NCBI GenBank assembly: GCA_036504535.1
Contig: DASXUY010000014.1
Coordinates: 1-64,000 of the forward strand
Source: JARLGU01 sp036504535
Lineage (GTDB): Bacteria > Armatimonadota > Armatimonadia > Armatimonadales > Capsulimonadaceae
Length of the DNA stretch: 64,000 nt
Direction of reading: 5' to 3'
Shown: positions 34,299 to 42,016 of the stretch, piece by piece
Numbering within the stretch: the stretch's first letter is position 1
Layout: the number at the start of each line of letters is the position of its first letter
Program-made: the position numbers and the translations under genes
Notes under the pieces: generated by a model
Database searches by the model: none
The model's input: only the letters and a program-made list of their open reading frames with translations
Told to the model about the DNA's origin: nothing

Positions 34299-35363
34299 CT
34301 ACCGACGTGGCGGTGCTACCGATGTGCCCTCTACAAGCGTGACGGGCACAATCTTGGAGCATTCCGCCGCTGGCTTACCGTCCATTAACCCCATCCAAGC
34401 GTCCATAGCAAGTTGGCCTACAGCTTCGTAAGTAAATGTTACATGGGTCAATCCCATGTCGCGGCTCTTGTTACTCCAGTCGAAGCTCACAATCGATATG
34501 TCTTCAGGAACACGCACGCCACGCTTCGTCAATCGGTCAAGAAGCTGCAAACCGAGTGCGCCGGTAAAGCAGACGACCCCGGTACATCCGCTGGCCAAGA
34601 GAGCGTCAATGTCCTCGTCGGTCACGATATCCGCGCTTTCGCCTGTGGCGCGCACCACGGGGGCGTCGGCAGCGACGCCATGATGAGCGATGCGCTCCTT
34701 GAAAAACTGCTGCCGCTGCACGTCATCAAAATTGGTGCGCTGCCCGGAGAGGTCCGCCAGCAGCTGTCCGTCCCACGCCACGCGCCAAGGCAACGCTAGG
34801 TAGGTGATCGATTTGTGCCCTGCGGATACAAGTGTGTCTACCGCAAGCCGAATGATTTCCTTGTTGTCGGGATCCACCCACGCGATACCCTCGGGAACGT
34901 CGCGTCGGTAGCACACCACTACAGGCAGGCGATGCTCGGTGAGCTGGGCCAGCACATCACGCCACTCTAGGGACCCTGGACTAATAAAAATGTAACCGTC
35001 TGTGCGGCGATCAAGGAAGCGGACCTCTCGTCGGTTCGCCATCCACTCCGATTCTCCGCGCTGCATGATAAGGACATCGTATCCGAGTTTTGCGCTGCGC
35101 GTACTAATTCCCCCGAGCGTCTGCAAGTCGAGACCGAAGCCGAGCACATTTGATGAGTGCGGCACGACACCGATCACATTAGTGCGTGTTTGGTGGTTTT
35201 GCACCGCAGTCCGCACGGGAACGTAGTTCAACTCCTGTAAGGCGGCGACAACTCGCTCGTACGTTTCGTCGGTCACCTCGTTGCGCCGATTCTGCAGCAC
35301 TCGAGAGACTGTCATCCTCGAAACGTTCGCCCGTTCCGCTACTTGTCTGATGTTCGCTCGCAT
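34299..35363 (-). CDS. LacI-family regulator, copy 2
   Basis: A 354-aa paralogue of the other lacI gene. It has the same HTH (IRQVAERANVSRMTVSRVLQNRR) and hinge (ELNYVPVRTAVQN). The effector domain starts NVIGVVPHSSNVLGFGLDLQTLGGIS and ends in LVEGTSVAP. The hinge lacks the usual P-N-x-x-A-R pattern of LacI proteins, as does copy 1, which may explain the odd-length operator. ATG 35363 starts about 15 nt after the inferred transcription start; no ribosome-binding site is visible. It heads the second lacI-prepilin module, which probably arose by duplication of the first or the reverse. Confidence 0.88.
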   Translation of the reverse strand: MRANIRQVAERANVSRMTVSRVLQNRRNEVTDETYERVVAALQELNYVPVRTAVQNHQTRTNVIGVVPHSSNVLGFGLDLQTLGGISTRSAKLGYDVLIMQRGESEWMANRREVRFLDRRTDGYIFISPGSLEWRDVLAQLTEHRLPVVVCYRRDVPEGIAWVDPDNKEIIRLAVDTLVSAGHKSITYLALPWRVAWDGQLLADLSGQRTNFDDVQRQQFFKERIAHHGVAADAPVVRATGESADIVTDEDIDALLASGCTGVVCFTGALGLQLLDRLTKRGVRVPEDISIVSFDWSNKSRDMGLTHVTFTYEAVGQLAMDAWMGLMDGKPAAECSKIVPVTLVEGTSVAPPRR

Positions 35364-35368
35364 AGTAA

Positions 35369-35413
35369 TGTGACTGTCACAGCGATTGTAACACGGAGTC
35401 CTAACCGTGTCAA
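35369..35413 (-). promoter_or_regulatory. lacI copy 2 promoter with operator at the start point
   Basis: On the minus strand TTGACA (35408-35413), a 17-bp spacer and TACAAT (35385-35390). The operator TGTGACTGTCACA (35369-35381) covers the start point, exactly as at copy 1. Confidence 0.8.
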
Positions 35414-35484
35414 CCGATTTGGTTCACATATTTGTCACTGTCTCGACTGATACGCTTGCGTTGAGACGTCTGCGCGGCGGCGAA

Positions 35485-35532
35485 TTTAAAACTAAAGCGG
35501 GGGAAGACATAAATGCCCCTCCCATCCCCCGC
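35485..35532 (-). terminator. Terminator of the orphan transcript
   Basis: GCGGGGGA and TCCCCCGC form an 8-bp stem with a 20-nt loop; on the minus strand it is followed by TTTAGTTTTAAA. It would end a transcript starting at the promoter at 35661-35689. Confidence 0.7.
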
Positions 35533-35654
35533 TTCAACGATCCAGTTCTCGTCCGGGCAATGCGGCCCGTCTCCCGCCTGGACATCTGTGTCCGAAAGCT
35601 GGAAAGTCACCCTGGGCGTCGCATTTCATGCATTGAACACCGGATGTGACTGTC
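35491..35654 (-). ncRNA. Candidate small RNA under LacI-type control
   Basis: A consensus promoter and LacI-module operator on one side and a terminator on the other define a transcript of about 165 nt with no convincing gene. Inside are only an 8-codon frame (MHEMRRPG, from an ATG close to the 5' end) and a 66-codon GTG frame without a ribosome-binding site that reads through the terminator. It may be a small RNA, a leader-peptide transcript, or the remains of a third lacI module whose gene was deleted. Confidence 0.45.
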
Positions 35655-35689
35655 ACATTGATTGTAACATGAGGGCAGTGCAAAGTCAA
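35645..35689 (-). promoter_or_regulatory. Orphan promoter with LacI-module operator
   Basis: On the minus strand TTGACT (35684-35689), a 17-bp spacer and TACAAT (35661-35666), with TGTGACTGTCACA (35645-35657) at the start point. The layout, including the 3-4 bp between -10 box and operator, equals that of the two lacI promoters. Confidence 0.75.
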
Positions 35690-35821
35690 TGGGCATTTTT
35701 GAGGAGCGATTAATATATTTCTTGCCGTTTGAACAACCCCTTATAAGGGTTCCCAAATGAGCTGCCATGGGAGTCGTTGGTCGCAGCAGCCTTCCGTGAA
35801 CCGAGCGAGCTTGGGAGCGTA

Positions 35822-35849
35822 TTGCCCTCACGCGCCTAGCAGGTATACT
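35822..35849 (+). promoter_or_regulatory. rnpB promoter
   Basis: TTGCCC (35822-35827), a 16-bp spacer and TATACT (35844-35849), 7 bp before the first base of the RNase P RNA stem. A 12-bp palindrome CCCTTATAAGGG lies further upstream (35738-35749). Confidence 0.55.
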
Positions 35850-35855
35850 CACCCG

Positions 35856-36258
35856 AGGAAAGAGTTCGACGGGTGGCCGCTGCCAATACCGCCTTGCGCG
35901 GTTGCGGGAGAGGAAAGTCCGGGCTCCACAGGGCAATGATGCCGGCTAACGGCCGGGCGGGGCGACCCGACGGAAAGTGCCACAGAAACATACCGCCTGC
36001 CTTCGGGCAGGTAAGGGCGAAATGGTGCGGTAAGAGCGCACCGGGCGTCTGGAGACAGGCGCGCCGGGTAAACCCGATCTGGAGCAAGGCCAACAGGGCG
36101 CGGGATTAAGCTGCCCGCTTAGTGATCGACGACAGCGGTTCGCCGCTGGCGTCGGTACTCCGTGCCCGGACGAGCCGCTGGAGGGCGCTGGCAACGGCGC
36201 TCCTAGAGAGATGGCCACACAAACACAGAACCCGGCTTACAGGCGGACTCTTTCCTTG
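35856..36258 (+). ncRNA. rnpB: RNase P RNA, bacterial class A
   Basis: The catalytic RNA that removes 5' leaders from tRNA precursors. The conserved core is clear: GAGGAAAGTCCGGGCTCC (CR-I) with CACAGGGC nearby, and the 3' core with AGAGAGATGGCCAC, ACAGAACCCGGCTTACAG and GGCGGACTC. The first and last bases pair as a perfect 10-bp P1 helix (AGGAAAGAGT at 35856-35865 with ACTCTTTCCT at 36247-36256). TGCTTTTTAG follows, so the end of the RNA may double as terminator. The L15-type GGTAA region for tRNA CCA pairing is visible near 36070. The length of about 400 nt is normal. Confidence 0.95.
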
Positions 36259-36282
36259 CTTTTTAGCCACCAATAACAACCG

Positions 36283-36966
36283 ATGCCGTTCGAGATGCTC
36301 AACCTGCCGCAGCCTGTTCGCGCCGTGCTGTTCGATCTCGACGGCACCCTCATCGAAACCCACATCGACTTCGCGCAAATGAGGCTCGCCGTGTTGGAAC
36401 TGGCCCAGGGCGCTGGTTTCGATGCTGACTCGCTGGCCAACCTCGATATCCTCGCTATCGTCGAGCATGTTCGCCTCAGGCTGACCGCCCAATCTCGCCC
36501 CGACGCCGCATCGGCCTTCCGCTCTGCGGCATTCGAAACCCTGCAGAGTCTTGAGGTCGCTGGATGCTCCACACCTGTTGCTATTCCGGGTGCCGCCGAA
36601 TGGCTGCACGCTTTGTCCGATGCAGGCATTGGAGTGGGCGTGGTCACGCGCAACTGCCGCGTTGTATCCGAGAGGCTCCTCAGCGCTTTCGACGTCACCG
36701 CTAATGTGCTCTTAACACGGGATGATGTACAATTAACAAAGCCCGATCCCGGCCACTTGTGGCTCGCCCTTGAGAAGCTCGGTGTTGAACCGTCTGATAG
36801 CCTTATGGTGGGTGACCACTGGATGGACATTCAGGCAGCCCGAAATGCGGGATGCGCTGGCGCGATCGGTGTTTTGGGACGTCACGAAGGAACGTGGTTC
36901 GCCCCAGCGTCGCCGGACTTGATTGTGCAAGACCTAGCGGTGGCGCATCGCCTGCTGGGACCGTGA
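36283..36966 (+). CDS. HAD-superfamily phosphatase (phosphoglycolate-phosphatase-like)
   Basis: A 227-aa hydrolase. Motif I is VLFDLDGTLIET, motif II VVTRNC, motif III the lysine in QLTKPDPGHL, and motif IV VGDHWMDIQAARNAG. The cap domain lies between motifs I and II. It resembles phosphoglycolate or small sugar phosphatases; the exact substrate is unknown. It begins about 25 bp after RNase P RNA and is followed 25 bp later by glycosyltransferase genes on the same strand, so it may belong to that operon. Confidence 0.85.
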   Translation: MPFEMLNLPQPVRAVLFDLDGTLIETHIDFAQMRLAVLELAQGAGFDADSLANLDILAIVEHVRLRLTAQSRPDAASAFRSAAFETLQSLEVAGCSTPVAIPGAAEWLHALSDAGIGVGVVTRNCRVVSERLLSAFDVTANVLLTRDDVQLTKPDPGHLWLALEKLGVEPSDSLMVGDHWMDIQAARNAGCAGAIGVLGRHEGTWFAPASPDLIVQDLAVAHRLLGP

Positions 36967-36991
36967 GCGCAGTGGCTAGACCGATCTGATT

Positions 36992-37924
36992 ATGCTGTCT
37001 ATTTGTATCGTCAACTGGAATACTAAGAACCTACTCCGAGAGTGCCTCGCGTCAATCGAGGCGTTTCCGCCGCTCCACGAGCAGGTGCAGGTTATTGTCG
37101 TGGACAACGCGTCCACCGACGGCACCGCAGACATGGTACGCACGGAGTTTCCGACGACCATCTTGATCGCGAATTACCACAACGCCAGCTACGCCGCTGG
37201 CAACAACCAGGCACTCGCAGCCGCGACGGGCGACTATATGCTGCTGCTGAACCCCGACGTCCAGCTTCTGCCCGGCACGCTCACTCATGCTCTCGACTAC
37301 CTCGATAAGCACACCGACGCGGACATTATCGGCATCCGGCAGATCGGTGCCGACGGCAAGACACAGGCCAGTGTCCGCAGCTTCCCAGAACCGGGACCTG
37401 TGGCGTACGAAGCGCTCGGTCTGAGCCGCCTGTTGCCCAAATCTGAGCGTTTCGGCGCGTACCGTATGACCTACTTCGACTACAACGAGCCCAGCGAAGT
37501 GGATCAGCCCATGGGCACGTTCTTGCTGTTCCGTCGCGAAGTTTACGCCAAAATAGGCGGCATGGATGAGGCGTTCCCTCTGTTCTTTAATGATGTCGAC
37601 TGGTGCTACCGCGCCAAACTGGCAGGTTTTCGCATTTTCTACACGCCCGACGCCGAAATCATTCACTACGGGGGCTCCGGGACCCGGCAGGCGGCTAAGC
37701 CCGCCGTGATCCGCGAGTCGCATCGCTCGATGATCCGATTCTATGAGAAGCACTACGCCTCGCGGTATAAAGGTCCGTCGATGGCGTGGATGAAGGCTGC
37801 CATCAAGGCGGGCGAAGCGCTCCGCGTTGCCATGGCCCCGCGTGGCCCCAAGATTATTCGCCCACCCAAGCGAGCCCGCAAGCTCTTGTCACCGCCGCCG
37901 CCAAGAATTACGCCCGACGAGTAG
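36992..37924 (+). CDS. Glycosyltransferase family 2 (rhamnosyltransferase-like)
   Basis: A 310-aa GT-A fold transferase: SICIVNWNTKNLLRECLAS, then VIVVDNASTDGTADMV, and LLLNPDVQL, where the D-x-x region binds metal and nucleotide sugar. It continues with the acceptor-side GGMDEAFPLFFNDVDWCYRAKLAGF. These motifs are typical of WbbL/RfbF-like rhamnosyl or hexosyl transferases. The C-terminal ~35 residues are basic and Pro-rich. It probably adds a sugar to a lipid-linked glycan on the inner side of the membrane. It is the first of three surface-glycan genes in a row. Confidence 0.88.
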   Translation: MLSICIVNWNTKNLLRECLASIEAFPPLHEQVQVIVVDNASTDGTADMVRTEFPTTILIANYHNASYAAGNNQALAAATGDYMLLLNPDVQLLPGTLTHALDYLDKHTDADIIGIRQIGADGKTQASVRSFPEPGPVAYEALGLSRLLPKSERFGAYRMTYFDYNEPSEVDQPMGTFLLFRREVYAKIGGMDEAFPLFFNDVDWCYRAKLAGFRIFYTPDAEIIHYGGSGTRQAAKPAVIRESHRSMIRFYEKHYASRYKGPSMAWMKAAIKAGEALRVAMAPRGPKIIRPPKRARKLLSPPPPRITPDE

Positions 37925-37933
37925 GACCCGCTT

Positions 37934-38824
37934 ATGCCTGACATTGCCGTCATCGTCGTTAACTGGAATGCCCGCGAAGATCTGCGAGCCTGCCTCGCAT
38001 CCCTCTTTACCGAGCCACCGCCTAGCGTTTCGTGGGCGGTCTGGGTGGTAGACAACGCGTCCTCCGACGGCAGCGCCGACATGGTCGCGGCAGAGTTCCC
38101 TCAAACGCGGCTGATCAGAAACACCGAGAACTCGGGGTTCTCCAAAGCCAACAACCAGGCAATAGCCGCCGCGTCTGAGTACCGATACGTGTTTCTGCTC
38201 AACTCGGACGCGTTCGTCCACGGTCCCCAAACGCTCGATAGGTTGGTCGAGTTCGGTGACTCCCACATTGATGCCGCTGTGTTCGGTGCGCACGTATTGA
38301 ACCCAGACGGTAGCCTGCAGTTCTCGTGCCGCAGCTTCCCCAACCTGTGGGCGGGACTGTTTCGCAACACGCTACTCGGACGCTTGTTTCCGCACAACCA
38401 GGCGGCGCGTACTTATCTCATGGCTGATTTCGATCACACAAAGCCGTGCGGAGTAGGCTGGGTGTCCGGGTGCGCAATGATCATTCGTCAGGACTTCATC
38501 GCCAAGCACGGCGCGCTTGACCCGCTCTTCTATATGTATTGCGAGGATGTCGATATCTGCAAGCGCGCGTGGGACAACGGCTTTAGCGTATGGTATTGCC
38601 CCGACGCCACCGTCACGCACAAGATTGGCGCGAGTAGCGATAAAAGCGCCGAGAAGATGATCTGGGCGTTCCACAACTCGTGGCTACAGTACTACGAGAA
38701 GCATTTTCCCCATCAGCCCGCTTGGAAGCACGCTTGCGTCCGCGCTGGACTCTGGCTGCGTGCTAAAGTCCGCATCTGGAACCGCCATCGAGCCGGGGCT
38801 TACGACGACTCCCGGAAGAAGTAG
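37934..38824 (+). CDS. Glycosyltransferase family 2
   Basis: A 296-aa paralogue of the preceding gene: IAVIVVNWNAREDLRACLAS, WVVDNASSDGSADMV, FLLNSDAFV in place of the D-x-D-like motif, and GALDPLFYMYCEDVDICKRAWDNGF. The second-domain acidic ED of CEDVD is the usual catalytic-base region. The start lies 9 bp after the previous stop and the next gene begins 6 bp after this one, so the three are one operon. The acceptor is presumably the product of the first enzyme. Confidence 0.88.
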   Translation: MPDIAVIVVNWNAREDLRACLASLFTEPPPSVSWAVWVVDNASSDGSADMVAAEFPQTRLIRNTENSGFSKANNQAIAAASEYRYVFLLNSDAFVHGPQTLDRLVEFGDSHIDAAVFGAHVLNPDGSLQFSCRSFPNLWAGLFRNTLLGRLFPHNQAARTYLMADFDHTKPCGVGWVSGCAMIIRQDFIAKHGALDPLFYMYCEDVDICKRAWDNGFSVWYCPDATVTHKIGASSDKSAEKMIWAFHNSWLQYYEKHFPHQPAWKHACVRAGLWLRAKVRIWNRHRAGAYDDSRKK

Positions 38825-38830
38825 GTCGAT

Positions 38831-41062
38831 TTGATCATCACAGCTCTCATCCTGTTCTTCGTGCTTCTTACCGCCCCACTTCAAGCCGCCATTCCCGACG
38901 AGGCGCTGTGGTCGCCGATCTTAGTCGGCGTCGTCCTTCTTGCTGCTGCCGCGCAAGGCGTCTCTGTTCTGCGGGGTCGCTCAACCGCTATGGTTCCGCG
39001 AACCGTAACGCGGCGGCTGGGCGTAGCTATCTTTTCAGCTCTCCTGTCGCTTCTGTGGCAGTGGGCTGGAGTCCACCACGGCGCGCCAGTGTTCCTCGAC
39101 GTGATGCTGCGCGGTTTCGCCCTTCTGCTCGCCGGTTTCGCGCTCATGACCAGCTTCACCGGTGTTCTTATCAAGCGCCGAGCCGCGTACCTTGCGCTTG
39201 CGGGACTGCTTCTCGGGGCGACCATCTCGTCGTACATTGGCCTTCAGGACTATCTTGTGCATGTGATGGCGCACGTCCCTGAATGGCGGGAGTTTGCGAC
39301 ATCGACGCCCGACTACTTCGCGGCGTTTCTGGTCATGACCATCCCGGTGACACTGGCGCTGTTCCTCTCGGAGCCGAAACAGGGCGGCATGATCGGTACG
39401 CTAGCGTTTGGCATGGCGCTCCTTCCGCAAATCTTCGTACTCCCGACCACAGGCTCTCGCTTCGCGCTAATCTCCATGGCAGCAGGAATCGTTGTGATGG
39501 CTGTCGCCGCGTTCACAGCAAAGCGCAGCGGCTGGAAACCGACACGGTACACCCGGGTTCGTGTTATGGCGCTAGTCGTCGTGGCCCTCCTCGGCGGCGT
39601 GGTGGTCGCGAAGCCGATTCTTCACCGACTCAGCGCATCGGTATCGGCGGATCAGGCGCACTCTGGGCAGTTCCGCATCTGGACCTGGCGCGGAGCGCTT
39701 AACTTAGCGCAGGCGAACCCGGTGCTCGGAACTGGGCCTGGCACATTCATGTATTCGTACCAGAAGCACGCCTTGGTCGGGTTCACGCGTATGGCTCACA
39801 ACTCGTATCTGCAGGCTGCCGATGAGATTGGGCTGCCAGGACTCCTGCTTCTCGTTGCCGGGTTCGGTGGTACTGTGGCCGTTGGTTGGCGGTCGCTCAA
39901 GCATCCCGAGATTGCGGACGAGCCAGAGACCACACCGGCTCCTGAGCCACCCGCGAAGCTAAAGCAATCACGCAAAAGGCAGCAACCCGTAGTCGCTCCA
40001 CAAGCGGAGCCTGCTGGCGATATGTTCGGACTGTTCATCGGTGAGAGCGACAAGTTGCTGCAATGCGGCCTGCTTGGCGGATTCGCCGGAGGCTTGATCC
40101 AGAACCTGATCGACTCGGATTGGTATGTCACGTTCAACGGTCTCACGCTGTGGTTCATCGGCGGCTTGATCGTCGCGCTCGCAGTGAGGAGCCGCGCTGC
40201 CGATGCGCCTACAGTCGCGCTGCCGCGACCGCTATTGGTTGCCTACACGGCAGTAGCCGGTATCGTTGGCGTGGTGATGCTGACGTGGGGCGCGGCGGAG
40301 GCGAATGCGACCGCAGGCAAGGCCATCATGGCCAGTGGTGGCGATCCGGCGTCGGCCCAGGCGGCTTACCGTACAGCTGCAAGCTTGAACCCGCTGCGTG
40401 CCGACTACGCCAGCGTGCTCGGGTACCGTATCAATCCTGCGCTAGACCCAGCTCAAGCTGAGGCCGACCTCAAACGTGCCGTCATGCTCGTTCCCGACGC
40501 TGTCAATTATCGCCGTTTGGGCCGTATGTACGCATCTCAAGGGCGTCCGGGCGACGTCCTCGCAGTTGCTACCGATGGCCTCAAGAACGAGCCTAACAAC
40601 GTCGACCTCTGGAACCTATCCGCCGAAGCGCATCTGGCGTTAGGGGACATCGCTGGTGCAACTGCGGACTACCGCAAACTCGCGACCATCGAAACGAGCC
40701 TCATCGGTACCATACGCGCAGTCACCGAAACCGTGGACATCAACTACGTCAACGCCGATCTCTATCTCGCCGACCACGGTTCCGTTACCGAGAAGCTGGA
40801 ACTATACGGGCGAGTAGAGAGCACTCTGCGCGCGTTCGCAGAGGAGGGTGGTACGGCTAACCAAATGCGAATGTCCCAACTGGGCGGCCGCCGTGATCTG
40901 GAGCTTGACGCCAAACTGCGCGACCAGTACGACCACGCATCCACCGGCCTGATCGAAGCGCTGAAGTCCTCTCGCCCCGCCAATGTGGCGGCGGTCGAAG
41001 CACGACGAACGACCACCCTGGCGGCGTTCGACAACATCCTGAAGCCTACGACGTCTCGCTAG
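38831..41062 (+). CDS. O-antigen ligase-like membrane protein with C-terminal TPRs
   Basis: A 743-aa protein with about a dozen transmembrane helices in residues 1-480 and a Wzy_C/O-antigen-ligase core: FRIWTWRGALNLAQANPVLGTGPGTF and the HNSYLQAADEIGLPGL motif. A soluble loop (about 355-390) is Pro/Lys-rich. The C-terminal ~260 residues carry TPR-like helical repeats (NYRRLGRMYASQGRPGDVLAVATDGL, NVDLWNLSAEAHLALGDI). WaaL/Wzy-type enzymes transfer or polymerise glycans outside the membrane, so this may ligate the product of the two transferases. The start is TTG, as no ATG precedes the first helix. Confidence 0.83.
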   Translation: MIITALILFFVLLTAPLQAAIPDEALWSPILVGVVLLAAAAQGVSVLRGRSTAMVPRTVTRRLGVAIFSALLSLLWQWAGVHHGAPVFLDVMLRGFALLLAGFALMTSFTGVLIKRRAAYLALAGLLLGATISSYIGLQDYLVHVMAHVPEWREFATSTPDYFAAFLVMTIPVTLALFLSEPKQGGMIGTLAFGMALLPQIFVLPTTGSRFALISMAAGIVVMAVAAFTAKRSGWKPTRYTRVRVMALVVVALLGGVVVAKPILHRLSASVSADQAHSGQFRIWTWRGALNLAQANPVLGTGPGTFMYSYQKHALVGFTRMAHNSYLQAADEIGLPGLLLLVAGFGGTVAVGWRSLKHPEIADEPETTPAPEPPAKLKQSRKRQQPVVAPQAEPAGDMFGLFIGESDKLLQCGLLGGFAGGLIQNLIDSDWYVTFNGLTLWFIGGLIVALAVRSRAADAPTVALPRPLLVAYTAVAGIVGVVMLTWGAAEANATAGKAIMASGGDPASAQAAYRTAASLNPLRADYASVLGYRINPALDPAQAEADLKRAVMLVPDAVNYRRLGRMYASQGRPGDVLAVATDGLKNEPNNVDLWNLSAEAHLALGDIAGATADYRKLATIETSLIGTIRAVTETVDINYVNADLYLADHGSVTEKLELYGRVESTLRAFAEEGGTANQMRMSQLGGRRDLELDAKLRDQYDHASTGLIEALKSSRPANVAAVEARRTTTLAAFDNILKPTTSR

Positions 41063-41672
41063 CGCGATCTGCCTTGAGGCGCAATTCCAGGCCGTCGATC
41101 ATTAGGCTGAAGAGGAAGTACAGCCCCCAAAGCGCTATGCCGAAGCCGACAATCAGCAGGGCCAGAGGGGGACGAGCGAATGCTTCGGCGATTGTCGCGA
41201 AGATCGCGCCGGGGCGGTGGAGAAAGTCCCACGAGTTGAACCGAGGTATCAACCCGAGGTATACGCCCAGTGAGCATAGGATGAAGAAGAGCGGCTTTAC
41301 GAATCGCGGCGGACGAACGAGGCGATCAATGGGCGCGATTGCAAGAAAGAAGGTCAGTATCCCCATCCCGGAATATACAGCATAGAACGCTGTGAGCATC
41401 AGAAAGTCAAGCATCATGTGCGGGTTGTGCCGCGCACCGGTAACGATGGTGGGCTTGGTGGTGATTTCGTCGAGATAGTGCCGCCACTCAGTGAGCAAGT
41501 AGCACGTGTTCGGTAGCAACGCCAGCCACATGAGCAGGACAGGGATGATCCACGCCTTCACGCTACGGCCCTCGCGACGTGCACCGCGCACGAAATGCGC
41601 CGCTGCGAACGCTATAACGACGGGGAGAACCGCGAGGAAGATGTTCCACAGGACGTTAAGGGGTGGCCGCAA
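41046..41672 (-). CDS. DUF1361 multi-pass membrane protein
   Basis: A 208-aa protein with about six transmembrane helices and motifs seen in DUF1361: ALLPNTCYLLTEWRHY, NPHMMLDFLMLTAFYAVYSG and YLGLIPRFNSWD. The function of the family is unknown. The 3' end overlaps the end of the convergent ligase gene by 17 bp. The upstream neighbour on the same strand ends 5 bp before this start, so it may be the third gene of the operon beginning at 42637. Confidence 0.82.
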   Translation of the reverse strand: MRPPLNVLWNIFLAVLPVVIAFAAAHFVRGARREGRSVKAWIIPVLLMWLALLPNTCYLLTEWRHYLDEITTKPTIVTGARHNPHMMLDFLMLTAFYAVYSGMGILTFFLAIAPIDRLVRPPRFVKPLFFILCSLGVYLGLIPRFNSWDFLHRPGAIFATIAEAFARPPLALLIVGFGIALWGLYFLFSLMIDGLELRLKADRASETS

Positions 41673-41677
41673 AGTAC

Positions 41678-42016
41678 TCAGCCTTTCTTAGCCGCTACAA
41701 CGATCTGTTCCAGTGCAGTCAGATACGCCACAAACGCGGCTCGGCCAGCGTCGGTGATGGTATATGTCGTTCGCGGCTTCTTTTGCACGAACTCCTTGCG
41801 CGCCTCTACGTACCCGGCCTCTTCCAGCTTGGTGAGGTGAATGCTGAGGTTGCCGTCGGTCACACCGAGAGCTGTTTTAAGCGTACGAAAGTCAGCGTCA
41901 TCGGCGGCGACAAGGGCGGACATGATCGACAGTCGAACCTTCTGGTGGACGACCTCGTCAATCGACTCTATCGTCGCCGCTATCGGATTGGTGAGTGCCA
42001 TGCTCGTTGCCATCAT
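41678..42016 (-). CDS. Winged-helix transcriptional regulator (HTH_34 / ArsR-MarR-like)
   Basis: A 112-aa DNA-binding protein with one winged helix: VHQKVRLSIMSALVAADDADFRTLKTALGVTDGNLSIHLTKLEEAGYVEARKEFVQKKPRTTYTITDAGRAAF in outline, i.e. helices, the recognition helix DGNLSIHLTKL and a wing KKPRTTYTIT. This matches the PF13601-type family. The ATG follows the membrane protein's stop directly (TAAATG). Such regulators are often paired with a small membrane protein as here. The palindrome at the operon promoter is a likely target. Confidence 0.85.
   Translation of the reverse strand: MMATSMALTNPIAATIESIDEVVHQKVRLSIMSALVAADDADFRTLKTALGVTDGNLSIHLTKLEEAGYVEARKEFVQKKPRTTYTITDAGRAAFVAYLTALEQIVVAAKKG

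Noticed and set aside
35410..35610. 66-codon minus-strand frame inside the orphan transcript
   Set aside because: GTG start without a ribosome-binding site; the frame runs through the terminator hairpin and into the lacI promoter.
15337..35657. TGTGAC-W-GTCACA as a CRP/FNR-type site
   Set aside because: The half-sites resemble TGTGA/TCACA, but the gap is 3 bp, not 6, and the sites lie over start points next to lacI genes.
36106..36609. 167-codon minus-strand reading frame
   Set aside because: It overlaps RNase P RNA and the clearly coding HAD gene on the + strand, and its sequence has no domain-like pattern.
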